Assembly: GCA_009760855.2 (NCBI GenBank)
Contig: WPIO01000015.1
Coordinates: 5,710,001 to 5,768,500 of the forward strand
DNA from: Cristatella mucedo
Lineage: Eukaryota; Bryozoa; Phylactolaemata; Cristatellidae
Length of the DNA: 58,500 nt
Reading direction: 5' to 3'
The position numbers and the translations under genes are program-made. Positions 22,005 to 33,709 of this stretch are shown here, piece after piece (position 1 is the stretch's first letter; each line of letters begins with the position of its first letter). The notes beneath the pieces are model-generated. The model did not search any database. It saw only the letters and a list, made by a program, of their open reading frames with translations, and was not told the origin of the DNA.

Positions 22005-22166
22005 AAAATATAATTCATTTTTATTGCGTCCTAAGAGAAGTTAATCTCTATTCAGACACTTCACACAAGGCCATGGGATTCGAGCCCAAGACCTCAGCAT
22101 CTAATGCATTCACCTAGAGCTCGGTCGTCAGAGGCGAGCAGCTTAGCCAGCGGGCCAAACCAGCGC
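22005..22166 (-). mobile_element. SINE-2 (tRNA-derived, L2-type tail)
   Basis: The - strand shows the tRNA-like head tggcccgctggctaagctgc, B-box ggctcgaatccc and the L2-like end tgaatagagattaacttctc, then aaaatgaattatattt. Older than the 3.9-kb copy. Confidence 0.65.
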
Positions 22167-22453
22167 AGGCAGCGAGATGCAGAACCGATGCTAGTAATTC
22201 GCCAAGCGGTTAGGACTGAACATAAATTACGCAAGTAGACCTGGAACCAACCACTCTCCCTAAATTGCAAAGATTTACGTGTTTAGTCTGGCTGGTTCGG
22301 CAAGCGACGCCCTGCGAGTCCGTTATAAGCTTATACATGCTAAGGCTCAAAGCAATGACTCAATGACCAGTGCACTATCGCCAAAGGGAGAGTACGCTCC
22401 GATCAGGGTCACTCCTTGTTGACTCGCCCGGTAGGAAAATCATACATAAATCT

Positions 22454-22575
<122 letters not shown>

Positions 22576-22579
22576 CACT

Positions 22580-23365
22580 GCGCGTGAGCCCACTTATCGT
22601 GGTCTCCAGCTCGAAGTCAGTGGTCAGAGGCAATGCTAGATGCTCGAAGGTCGATATCGAGAGTCCAATCTTCCAATACGGCACTAATTGAACCCGGTGA
22701 GTCTTCCACGTTGAGAGGCTTATAGCATTCCAACCAAGACATTTGACGGAGCCGTTATAGAAGGCATCTGTTATAGCAGGCAATCCACATCAGTAGACGC
22801 TCGGCCTTGCCTTTTAGCCCGTCCTACTGCCCTTTCCTAACCAGAAGCCAGATGAGAATGTTATAATCACCGGTCCTGGATAAATGTGGCCAACCGCTCG
22901 GTAGCGGAACTGATGAGTGTAGCATCTGCGCTCTTACCCAACGATTCCTAAACAACTCTGGGGGCAAGAATGTACTAAGTTGAGCCTCAGCCTGCTGTGG
23001 GGTCTCGACCATTTTCAGGTATTTCGGCCGCTCGCAGCAGTTTAGTACCATTCGAATTGGCATCTGCTGGTCGTTGCAAGTGACATGAAAAAGACTTTAT
23101 GCCTAACGCTCATCGTGCCTTCAGACTTGGGCAATTTTCCCTCAGCGGGGCTCTGCGGGCGCCACGGCGCCCGCAGAGACGCATCCTCCATCGACGATAC
23201 CCGGAACCGGTATCGCGTTTTTCTGGGACTACATTCTCTTAGGTTTCTGTGTGCATTTACTAATATTAAGGCAGATGGTGACCGGTTAAAGCTGTCCAGA
23301 TCAAACATTTCTTGGGTCTGTCCCCGAAGCTAACTGCATTTAGTTAATGAGAGCTCGTGTTTCTG
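22580..23365. other. Unassigned intergenic DNA
   Basis: No supported gene. Frames on both strands around 23042-23333 overlap the GC hairpin at 23151-23178 and show no domain. Confidence 0.25.
23151..23178. repeat. GC-rich perfect hairpin, 13-bp arms
   Basis: CTCTGCGGGCGCC (23151-23163) and GGCGCCCGCAGAG (23166-23178) are separated by two bases. Confidence 0.85.
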
Positions 23366-23369
23366 CTGC

Positions 23370-23565
23370 TCATGTAATGTAATGGGATGTAATGCATCTC
23401 CGTCTGTAACTCCACAAAGATTATGTGGGCGTTACGCAGGAGCTTTTTGTACAGCTAACTCACAGCCTAAGCGGCTTTCGTTCGGTACGCATTCGGTAGC
23501 CTAGAGACTTCGCCTCACCCAACAAAGAGAAAGTGGGAAGCCTAGCAGAGGCAGGAGAGCAGTTA
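23370..23565 (-). mobile_element. Family B L2-like LINE, 3' UTR fragment
   Basis: catgtaatgtaatgggatgt then tctccgtctgtaactccaca, cattcggtagcctagagact and caacaaagagaaagtgggaa match the family B 3' end on the - strand. Confidence 0.8.
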
Positions 23566-24249
23566 CTTCCGGTCGTATGTATCTGCACTTTACTCACGTG
23601 CACCAAAGGCTGTGCGCTGGGCGGCATGCTTGAAGTAAAGGGCAAAGATACTAGATAATAATGGCTGCCTTGATTCTTGTAGTGATCAGGATAAAAACCA
23701 TTCACGAAACGTCATCGGTGGCTTGTGGGAAATACGGGCGTCCTTTTAAGTGAAAGATCGGCACTCTCTCTGTTCTCATCAGTCTCTAGTTCCTTCTCCA
23801 AATCTTTTTCCTTTTACTCTCCTCGTTCAGCTTCTCTTCTGTCCTCATTCTCCTATTCCGTAGAGAGCTATTCAAATCTTATGCAATTAGGCGCGGTAAT
23901 ATGACTGGCTAGTGATCTTCGGTGGATTCAGAGTTGAGGAAATAAATCTCAAGATCTGCTCATTCAACAGCCTCGTTGATGTTGCTTTAGAAGAGTCGGA
24001 AGAAACTGATTTCATCATGTTGTAACTGGTGATATGGAATTCACTGCTGTTGCATAACTGGATCTACCAACTTCAGTGTTCAAACATAGTAACGGACTCG
24101 TAAGTTACAAGCACCTAGGCGTGCTCTAACAAATACATCTTCCAATGGTCTGACCCTTGACTTTAACTGGATCTGCGACCTTTTCGGAACTAAATTAGGA
24201 CGCTCCAACATTGGGTCAAGAGTACAGCAGCCCGGAACTCCACCTCCTC
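23566..24249. other. Unassigned spacer
   Basis: No coding or repeat assignment could be supported. Confidence 0.25.
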
Positions 24250-25333
24250 CTAATAATAATAAGAATAATAATAAGACATTTGTATAGGTCCTTGGAATAC
24301 ATCAATTTCTGAGCACTTAATATATACTGGAAATTAAACATGTTAATAGATACTTACTGATAACATGCGTGGTGCCAGCACGTATAAGCTCACTGAGGTT
24401 TTTTCACACTGACTCGGAAAATGCTGTGAGGAGCAAGTGCGTTTTTAAATCCTTTTACTATAATCAAGCAGGAGGTGCCGTGACGTCGGTAAGGGATTGG
24501 GTGCTAGTTCGAGGTTGTGTGGTCATTACGAACTCAGGGGATTTAGGTCTTCGCGGGATTTAGGTTGGGGTGTCACAGCTAAATGACTTGAGACGGGTGA
24601 TCAGGTATCAGGCTGTATCTGATTGGGAAGTAATTTGGTATAGATAGGTCGGAGCCAGAGAATAGAGAGATCTAAAAGTGAGTTACAAAATCCTGAAGTC
24701 GATGCGCTGCTTTTTTTAGGAGCAGAGCAGGTCGTGAGAAGTGGTTCAATTTGGCAACTGCGACGCTCACAATAGGCAAGCTTTTGCTGCTGAGTTTTTC
24801 ACCGACTGCCGTGGTGCCCCTTTTTGTACAAACCGGAAGACTAGCGAGAAATGAGCTACGTGAGTATAGATGAGATGTCACAAATCTAAAGACCAAATTG
24901 GTTTTGGTATCACTATCTCAGCAGGGAAAAATTGTTCTTTTCAATGGAGGTTGGCATACTTTCTTGCCGAGTTAACGTGGCCGTCTAGTGAAATCTCGCT
25001 TTTAAACAGGCTACCCAGATTTCGTGAATATGCTAAACGAGATATGCTGGCGGAACCCATTTTAAGGGAAGATTTTCAATTTCTGAGTGAGGCTAGATTT
25101 TCCCATAATTAGTAAGCTACTTTTATATTCATTCAATTTGAATACGTTTGCTGAAATCCGAGTGCGAAGGTCTGCAATACGTACAGCAAAAGAGTTGAAA
25201 GAGTTTTGACATGCTGGATGGATGGTGGTGATCAAAACGCAGATACAGCTATGTGCCATCTGCTTTCAAATGAAAGCCCAGGATGTGCTTAGATAATAAA
25301 TTGGCAAGGGAGTGAGTAGCATAATTTATGAAA

Positions 25334-25488
25334 AAGGCAATGGTTCAACCCAGTAGTTGAGGTTCTCGCTTCGACAGAGGTCAAAGGGAATTTATTTGAT
25401 GACCGAGGTCGTGGGCTCGAGCCCGTGACATATGTGAAGCGCCTGGGATAGAGACTAAATTATCCTAGGGTGTTATAAAAATAAATTA

Positions 25489-25520
<32 letters not shown>
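25334..25520 (+). mobile_element. SINE-2 nested in L2
   Basis: tRNA-like head (caatggttcaacccagtag), a duplicated-looking segment around 25375-25405, B-box-like gggctcgagcccg, L2-type tail gatagagactaaattatcct and (TA)n to 25519. Confidence 0.65.
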
Positions 25521-25522
<2 letters not shown>

Positions 25523-25754
25523 GTGGACCGGCACAGTTTATTTGGATTCCGCACTCCTTTAGAGGCTTCTCGGATGACTATTACTCATTGACATCAATAG
25601 TCTGAAATATCCCCCTGCGATTGGACCTGAACCATTGCAAAGCAGTGGTGCCCAGGCGAGGTTAGAGGCACTCAAGAAGGGCTTGGGATCATTAGGATTA
25701 AAGGCTGTTGAAAGATCCAGAAAAAACAGAGGCTACATAAATCGGTATACTTTG

Positions 25755-25935
25755 GTGAGCCGTGATGGCACACTAGGTAAGGCGGTTTCGTTCACGACCT
25801 CGGTCCCGAGGTCGTGGGTTCGATTCCTGTGGTGGGCGATTCTTTATCGCCACTGCAAGCGGTGGTGATAGCCGTAAAGGCTCTTCTGTCGCTATACAAA
25901 AAGAGGCTGCTTAATCAGCTAGCATTTTTTTTATA
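25755..25935 (+). mobile_element. SINE-1, young copy nested in L2
   Basis: A-box tggcacactaggtaagg, palindromic arm acgacctcgg/ccgaggtcgt, perfect B-box ggttcgattcc, body and tail cttaatcagcta. It differs from the 48.8-kb copy at only a handful of positions. Confidence 0.88.
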
Positions 25936-26130
25936 CCTGAGGCGTACGGAGGCTGGGCGGAAGTTGTCTAAGCTTTCCTGGTCTGTTGCCTTCTTAACGA
26001 GCGACCTCATAATTCCCGTAGTGGATGATGGAGAGACGAGATTTAAACATAGGGTAAGATCTTATTTTTTTATTTATGTAGGACAGCTTCAAATCTGTGA
26101 ATCAAAGAAAGAGATCAGTGGGCAGCAGGT

Positions 26131-26222
26131 TTAATGATAATAATAGTAATAATAATAATAATAAGACTCTTGATAATGCGCCCGAAGATAATTCAATCTC
26201 AGGCGCTTTACATTTGCTGCAA
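26131..26222 (-). mobile_element. Solo L2 3' tail nested in L2
   Basis: (aat)n then gactcttgataatgcgcccg and ctcaggcgctttacatttgc on +, about 90 bp, with only the terminal hairpin and tail. Confidence 0.65.
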
Positions 26223-26579
26223 GGTTTAGAGGGATCGTAGCCCCTTCTTAGAGTGAGGCATCAACTCTGAGATCGGATCGCAAATGGCAGGCTTGAAGGT
26301 AGACACTGAGGTACTCCGCGGATCTGAAGGAGCAAAGTTCAATGGGGGCTGTCACTGGGGAGAGGCTCCAGTGGGGAGTAGCACCGTGGGGGGGCGTGCT
26401 CTCTGACCTTACCTATCTTGCTGACAAAGAAGCTAGAGAAGCGATCTGCCAGATTTTCACAAGCATCACTAGGTAAGGTGCTGGCTGGGGAGAGATGGCT
26501 GATTTCGTCGTCAGCATTTTCGGATCGTGCATATGTGATTCGACTACGTTTTCATGGAAGCTCGACTTGACCTTAATAG

Positions 26580-27370
26580 CATTGATTAGTAGTATGTAAA
26601 ATAAGTATTCGTTGGCTGAGGAAGATATTTTCGCGTGCTCTGGATCGTTATCACTGGTATAAATATTTCGCGATTCACGGATGATTCAGAATACCAATGA
26701 GATGCAAACTGAAGGAAACTAGAATTTGTCAAATATTCAGAATTAGGCAATAACAGGAGACGATAGCCCACAATCGTGGGAGAATTTTTCTATCGAGCTT
26801 GTGACCCTTGCTGCGATTGGGGTCAAGCACGTGAGCTATAAGATACGGCGAATCAGTAATCAGTACATGAAATTCTACGCTTCAAAGGTCAGCTGAATCA
26901 TCGAAATGAATGTGAATGAATCATTCAGTTCGAGGAAGGGACAATTTCCGGCACTCGCGATCGAAATGAGATCAGGAAATCTTATATAGTGGAAGACTTT
27001 ATACCTAGGGGCGATTGATTAGTGCCACCACTTGATTTCGCAAGCAGACCACTCGTAACTTGATTTCGGAGGACTCAAAACTAGAATTCAGAAAGACTGC
27101 TCTGAAGCAGCAACGAGTGCCGACGACAAGCACAAGCAGCGAGAGTCTAGCTCCAAAGGGCGAAGGACGCGAGTAGACTCCTTGAGCGAGAGCAGGAGCG
27201 AGCCGATAGGTAGCGTCGAGCGACCGTGTGCTCAGAATGTGTGCGCGTTGTCTTTGGCAACTGCCTAAAGTGTGGAAGTTCAATGAAGAAGGCAGCCTCC
27301 GCAGCGAGCTATAGCGTGTCAGATCTCTGTCTAAAATTAGAGACTCTGTCTGCAGCGGGGCGGCTTGCAA
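26580..27370. other. Unassigned stretch
   Basis: It may include further decayed LINE sequence upstream of the L2 above, but no diagnostic motif could be matched. Confidence 0.25.
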
Positions 27371-27374
27371 AAAA

Positions 27375-28048
27375 TGTTACCAGCTCCGTGGCATAGTCTA
27401 GGCTGGATCACTGCAATTCCACGTTTGCTGGGCTACCATACTGAGCCATTAGGCCACGGCAGCTGGCGATGGATGTGGCGGGCAGTCTAGTCAAAACAAC
27501 TCAAATGTTCAGCCATGTGTCTCCTTTGCTGAAGGAGCTTCGATGGCTCTCTGTTGATAGATGGATACAGAGCCAAGCTCTTACACTGACCCTCAAGTCC
27601 CGCCATCGTTTGGCTCCTTCGTACCTAGTTGAACTGCTGCACCAGTTTAAGCCTCCCCGTGCCCTCAGGTCCTCTATGGACAATAAAGTAGACGGTCCAG
27701 TCGTACGCTTATAAACAGCTGGCCACAGAAGCCTTTGCTCGGCTGATCGTAGAATGCGGAGCTCACTTCCACAAGGTTTATGCACCCACATCTACTTTGG
27801 TGCTGCCGACTGTGTCCCTTTCTTTCAAACCGTTCTGAGCTGCTACTTCAACGCTACTCACTTCTTTGGCTGCCCTCCTGACTCAGCTACGATTCTCACT
27901 GTCTCTTTGTTGCATGAGATTCAGTCTCCTGGCTACCTCATGCACACCGAAAGCCGCATAGGCTTTGAGTGCACTACCCACTTAGTCATCGGTGGCTTTA
28001 TGGAGTGACATTGCACAGTGACGTGCATTGCATTGCATTACAGTGCAA
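27375..28048 (+). mobile_element. Family B L2-like LINE, decayed 3' copy
   Basis: LDHCNSTFAGLPY near 27400, then FSHVSPLLKELRWLSVDRWI and APSYLVELLHQFKPPRALRS (27469-27714 frame). The UTR-type region (caccgaaagccgcataggct) and a gcattgcattacagtgca end near 28025-28045 follow. Confidence 0.75.
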
Positions 28049-28049
28049 G

Positions 28050-29760
28050 CTTCCAGAACTAGCTCAGAACAGCAGCCCCGACTCGGGTTTACCGTAACGT
28101 ACAGTCAGTCGAAGTGGCGAAGGCTGAGCGGCGACCTCTGGACACACATAGAATTTGATGTCGGTAGCTCAAACGGAAAGGATTAATCAAGCGGCTGCTC
28201 GCACCGAGCGGTGGGAGCAGTGGTTCCGCATCGGCCGCGATGTGACAACAAACGTCCACTGAGCTCTCTGGGCACTTCCGGATTGTTACTTAACCAGCCG
28301 TCAAAATATGGCGCTGCTAGTGACTACAGAGAAGCGAGAAACGACGCCGCGTTCGGCGTGAGCTACACCTGCGTGAACGGCGATGCAATTAGTCGAGCCA
28401 GCAAGCAAGGCGTTCAAGGCCGTCGCTGATGAGTGGCTTCCAGTAGCTTCCGCCAATTCTATCGTCGGCGCCTGGACGTCCGTCCGTCAGCGACACTTTG
28501 GAGCCATAATAACTCCGCTGGCGAGAAGCCTGGGCCGCTCTAGCCCGGCCGTAATAGATGTACGTCGGTGCCCGGTGCCGTGAACGGTCGGCGGCAGGCG
28601 AAGTGAACATTCGATTAAGTCTCGGAGAAGGAGGAGGAGGAGGAGCACACTGACGCGCGCGCTGGCTACTGCTGCTTCCTGCACTGCTGCAAAACTAAAG
28701 CCGCAGAGTGCACGAAGCGCGCAGCCAGGCGACAACTTCGCACCACTTCGCTCGGCCATCAAGGAGGCCGAGGCGGGCGCCAGCAGCAGCCGCATTCTGT
28801 CAAGCGAAGGAAACGAATCGCTAATTGGCAATTCTCGGAAAGACCAGGTGCGCATCCGGGAAGGAGCACCAGCAGCACCGTCGACGATCCCGACGAGCGC
28901 AGAAACTCGATAGCGTTTCGCGCCGCCGCCGCTTGGGCGAGCGCACTTTGACCCTGCAGCGATAGCGGCGCTCTCTCGTATCGCGATAGCGAGGCGATCG
29001 CGAATATCGCTTTATCAAATGTATTATCATCATTACCACGCCGCATTTATGAATGCCGCCCGACATGCCGCTATCGGCAGGAAAGGAAATCCAGCGCTAT
29101 TCAGGCGGTGCCCGCGAACGCGCTCACTAGCACGGCAATTTCTCAGTAAAAGAACGGAAGGCCGAACGAAGGTGGCGAGGACCAAAAAGCGACGAGAAAG
29201 GAAGCCCATCGCGAAAGCCATTTTCCCGTCCGGGAACATGGTGCTGTTTTCTCGCCTCCCGCTTCGAGCTCGACGAGCGCATGAGACAGCGAGCGTGGCC
29301 GCAGGCCTTCAAACTTCGCCCAGAGCCACGGTAAACATGCGTTTCCTAATTCGCACAAAGCCGTCATGCCGCTCTCAGCCGTCCTGCGCTGGCGCCGCTT
29401 TCGTTGCCCATAGAAGAGCCCCGCCCCCCTCGCCCAGCCCCACCTAATCGGAGGTTCGCGTCGCGCTTGTTTCAGTTAGTCGTAGTAGTTCTCGGCTTGT
29501 TCTATGGCAGCGCCACCTTCCGTGCGGAACGTCATTGAAAGTTAGCCAGCCAGTTAGCCAGCTACGTGACGCGGGCAATTTTATTAGTTCAGCCGATCGC
29601 GCGGCAATACATTCTAGCTCATCATCCTTTGGAGCAGCCCAGCGCCGCTTCTTGAGCCGGTCCGCAGCCCCACCCCGCCCATCAAGTTTCCAGTAGCACG
29701 TACACGTCTTTATTAGACGGCATTGCTCTGAAAGTGCTGTATCGCACTAAATTTAGATGA
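28050..29760. other. GC/CpG-rich stretch without an assignable gene
   Basis: Dense overlapping frames on both strands (28211-29447), a (GGA)n run near 28627-28642 and frequent TCGCGA/GCGATCGC-like motifs near 28975-29000. No domain, splice pattern or poly(A) signal was recognised. A CpG-island promoter for an exon I cannot identify is possible. Confidence 0.35.
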
Positions 29761-29762
29761 GC

Positions 29763-29895
29763 CAATAATAATAATAATTTTGATAGCGGAAATGAACCAA
29801 TAACGATAATAATTATGATAATGTTGATAGCGCTCTTGGAGACCTGAGTCTTATTGTTAGCACTTTACACTTACTGCGAATGAGTCGTCTTAAAT
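29763..29895 (-). mobile_element. L2 3' tail fragment
   Basis: Two (aat)n-like blocks then gatagcgctcttggagacct, agcactttacacttactgcg on +: the terminal hairpin in reverse orientation. Confidence 0.55.
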
Positions 29896-30334
29896 TAGGC
29901 TTGTGGCTTCAATGCTGTCATCGAACAGGTCTTGTCGGGCAACCTTCACTTTTTCATGCAATTAATGAGTATTATCGCTTCCCCAAGCAATCACAAAAAG
30001 GAACGATGGTATAGGAGACTCGAAGATCTGTCAACTTTAAGTTCATAGGTAAACGGTTTTGCACTTGTTGTGTGCAGTTAAAGTGATCTCGGATCATGTG
30101 ACAGGTTATCGCCAACGCTGAATCGGCGCTGCAAATGCTTTACATTTTTCATTAAAAAAAGCATTTAGGTAACCTGCGTATATCAGTACGTACAGTCGTC
30201 TAATAACGCCAAATTGACTGCGGGCATCTGGGAAATGGTGCAGTAACTAGCCAATGCGGGTCATTGAAGAAAGTGTCAGAGTTGCATTTCCGGTTGCTGT
30301 GGCTAGGCATCGCACCGCCCTGACTTCTCCTGAC

Positions 30335-30565
30335 TCCTTGCTGCGCCGGGCTTCAGCTAATCTCGAATCCTGTGGAGACTGTGCCTCACAAGTTGCATGC
30401 CCCCAAAGCCTGGAACTCTCACACTCCCGACTGACGTCATGCATCCCCCGACATTGCGACACGATGCTAACAGCGCACCTGTTTCCTCCGAGATTTTTCC
30501 CAAATATGTGAATTATCCTTTGGGCGCATATTCTTCTGGACGCTGTGCATGTTATCACTAATCAA
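30335..30565 (+). mobile_element. Family A L2 LINE fragment, decayed
   Basis: tctcgaatcctgtggagact and gcccccaaagcctggaactc follow the SFGDRAFSSYAPKAWNSLP coding block, then the UTR motif acgctgtgcatgttatcact. Its C-terminal frame is shifted. Confidence 0.6.
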
Positions 30566-30639
30566 TCAATGCGGCTCATCTGCATATTAGATCGCATAAA
30601 AAAAGACTGTGTTATCATTACTATTCATACCTAGCTGAA

Positions 30640-31105
30640 AGAGCTGAAATATTTTGGATCAATTTTTGACTCTTTTTGCCTGCATGCACTTTCAGAACAA
30701 CAACTATTCGCTGCCCTTCACTTTTTACCTTGAGACCTACGGCGGCAGATGCTTTTCCTTTACGCGTCCTAAACTCTGGAGCGCGCTTTCACAATTCTTC
30801 TACCACGACATCATCTCTCCTGCAGGCGACTCTTATTACTTTGTGTCCAGCATTCGATTGCTTGGAGTTATTTTCTATTAATTTTTTTACTGCCTCCTTA
30901 CACGGCTATGCTTCCCAATTTATCTTTATTGCATGCGGCGACAGTTTCTGCTGCATGGCCACACGAGCGCTGACAGGCGCATGTGCCGGATCTTGGATTG
31001 CACTACAGAAAACTCACCGTGACGTAACATCCGCTTCCTCTTTATGGCTGTCTGCAGTTAACAACGGAGTATACGGTATAATGAAGGTAAATCAAACGTA
31101 ATTGT
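30640..31105 (+). mobile_element. Family B L2-like LINE fragment, decayed
   Basis: A + frame at 30654-30881 reads FSFTRPKLWSALSQFFYHDI, parallel to family B SSAGPRLWNSLPQFLRND; UTR-like sequence then runs to about 31100. Confidence 0.6.
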
Positions 31106-31164
31106 ACAAGTAAATATAAAAATATACTAGCCTATACGCGTGAATAAATAATAACTTATGCAAT

Positions 31165-31290
31165 GCGGGCTCGCTGACCTAGCGGTAAGCCCAGCTTAGC
31201 TGGTGAGCCTGGCCTTCTCTAACGCCAGGACTTTATACCACGTGATCTGAGTCGTGAAGGGCTCGAATCTTACCTGGGGTTTCTTTTCGT
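31165..31290 (+). mobile_element. tRNA-like sequence, possible SINE head
   Basis: A-box-like ctgacctagcggtaag and B-box-like ggctcgaatctt are about 90 bp apart, with no matching acceptor stem. Probably a SINE-2-type relic rather than a tRNA gene. Confidence 0.3.
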
Positions 31291-32880
31291 TTTTGTTGCT
31301 GTAGGCGTTAAGCTCATTCTTCACTTTCTTTTTGTCTCTTCCGTCCTTTGTCGTGTGCGAAGTCACTGTTAAGTTTTGGCAGTGTTGCACTGAGTGGCTT
31401 TGTTTGTCGTCTGTTTTTTTTTACGTTCTCTGCTATTGGTACGCTTGTATTCTATTCAATGTTGCTCTTGTTTGCTCCTAATTAACTGCTGAGAAAACTC
31501 GCCAGCCCACAATAGCGGTCGGAAAATACCGGCTGTATATGAAAATTATCTTGTACCAGTGAAAAAAAAACCCGGATTCTGTGTGTGCTTCGCATTGACA
31601 GCGAATTGCCGATGGATGCGAAACCTGCCCATCCGAAATTTTGCGGAGAGATTTCGCTATAGAGAAAATCTTCGCTCGGCCGACAGTTCGGCTTGATCAC
31701 ACTATTTTTCGCTTGCCTGCTTAGTTCTTTGTATTTCTCTCTATGGGAGCCTCCACACTCAGGCTTCGAGGAGTTCTGCGGCGAGCCTGCAGCGATCGGG
31801 GTCAGAGGTTGCACCTCAGCTAGCTTGCACAGATACGCAACACTGCAATACGGAGCTAGCACCGTAAAGCTGCCGCGCTGGAATACATGAGTAGTAAAAG
31901 AAATGGAGTAAGTAAATGTGGAGCGTGTCACAATCCCGTTGCTGTATTTATCGTTCTCTGCCGTGCTCTGCCCTTCTTGACTAGATAATACAAACACAAT
32001 AACTTTAGTATCGCATTTGACCACATTGATTTCGCATATACTAGTGACAACAAGGAGCTGGCAACGTGTCATAAGATAACTAAATCTCTTTCAATGTACT
32101 TTGCATGGACCTGATTTTCTGGACCTGAAGCATATCACCAGATTAGTGTCAATTAGCATGCATAATTTTAGCGAACTTAAGCACGTAAATGAGTATTTAC
32201 ATAGAAAAATAGCTGCTGTCAGAAAAGACTAAAATGTGTTGGCTTCGTCCTAATTGCAATCACATCGAGCACGATGTCGCGCGATGTATTGGTAGCCATG
32301 TGCACGGTTTGGAGCATAGGAAATGAAGGCGTAGTCGCCCAAGGACTAGAGATTGATTAGAGACGCAGCTAAATGGCCAGATTCAAAAGAGCTGGTGGTA
32401 GAATGTAAAGTGAATCTAGGAGAGCGAGTATTTCCGACACACAGGCCAGAGCGGAGGACCCAAAAGCGCATGTCAGGACCGTGACGTCGACTCGCCGCTC
32501 GGCGGTGTGCCGGTGCAGGTGAATGCGTAGCTTTTGAAAACCTAGAACAGTTCTTTTGGTTATCCCATACTTAAGAGGCTCACCAAATCACCGATTAGCC
32601 ATTGGCATCTACGCTCCGAAATTTATCGCTTATATCGAACCTGAATCAAATAATTGGGTGCTTAAAATTTGCGTTAGCACGAGATCGAGATCATCTTTAT
32701 AAGCAACAACTGTAGGCTATTTTATCTTAAATTATGTATCGGCAGTAGAGAATTTGTATACTTGATCCTTCACAAAATTTTTGATAACCCTTAACTTTAC
32801 ATTATAAAATCGTTATTCCGGATTATTTTTCAAAATTTTTGTTAGAAATATTGTTCCTATTATCAAACCTTGCGCATTCA
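31291..32880. other. Unassigned intergenic DNA
   Basis: The largest - strand frame (31482-32072, 196 codons) shows no domain, signal peptide or splice support. AT content rises towards 32650-32870. Confidence 0.25.
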
Positions 32881-32993
<113 letters not shown>

Positions 32994-33218
32994 AGGAAAT
33001 ATACGGTAAGCTCAATGACGGAGGGCAGTTTCTGATGACGGTAAGGCTACATGCAAAGGTAGGCTACATGCATCCGCCCAATAGCTGATTAGCTACACCG
33101 CAGCCAGAGTGGCTTTATTTTTTAACTGGATCAACGTAGTGGAAAATTCTACTTCTATTTCCCAGTAATGAAAGTCATAACCCTCTCTAAAAGCCATTAG
33201 TCACCTATATGTACGAAC

Positions 33219-33706
33219 TCATGTAATGTAATGTAATGTATCTCCGTCTGTAACTCCACAAAGTCATAAAGACCATGTGGGTGTTACGCAGGAGAGTTTT
33301 GTATAGCGCACTCACAGCCTAAGCGGCTTTCGGTACGCATTCGGTAGCCAACAGACTTCGTCTCACGCAACAAAGAGAAAGTGGGAAGCATAGCAGAGTT
33401 AGGAGAGCAGTTGAGGTAGTGAGTAGCATAGAAGTAGCAGTTCAGGACCGCTGAAAAAGATGTGCCATAGTCGGCAGTTGGAGAGTAGATGTCGTTGCGT
33501 AAGAATTGTGGTAGCGAGTTCCACAGTCTAGGACCTGCAGAGCTAAAGCTTCTGTCGCCAACTGTCTTTAAGCGGAGGAATGGGACAGCTAATTTATTAT
33601 CCACACAGGACCTGAGGGCGGGCCTTGTGGGTCAGCGTAAGAACTTTGCTCTGTATCCTTTGCTCAACCGGCAACCATCCTAGCTCTTACAGCAAAGGTG
33701 CAAAGC
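33219..33706 (-). mobile_element. Family B L2-like LINE, young 3' copy with internal deletion
   Basis: The - strand frame 33284-33604 repeats family B: KLAVPFLRLKTVGDRSFSSA, then RLWNSLPQFLRNDIYSPTAD. It ends in (taatg)n at 33222-33240. Compared with the 8.1-kb copy, about 65 bp is missing at 33617-33620, where the ctgagggcg block joins directly to ggccttgtgggtc. Confidence 0.88.
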
Positions 33707-33709
33707 TTG

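Larger units (their letters stand above)
24250..26578 (-). mobile_element. Family A L2 LINE, long decayed copy carrying nested insertions
   Basis: On the - strand the pieces are collinear with the LINE. 26578-26222 is the region before the RT core (parallel to aagcgatcggctagatcatc at 46.8 kb). 26131-25936 is the [17 protein letters not shown] region. 25754-25521 is the SAAFD-to-RSYLSG region. 25333-24250 runs from LGFHF and [20 protein letters not shown]-like (25062-25259) to the UTR and (AAT)n tail. It is interrupted by SINE-2 (25334-25520), SINE-1 (25755-25935) and a short L2 tail (26131-26222). All frames are broken. Confidence 0.7.

Noticed and set aside
31482-32072. 196-codon - strand gene
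   Set aside because: No recognisable domain, signal or splice context; isolated long frame only.
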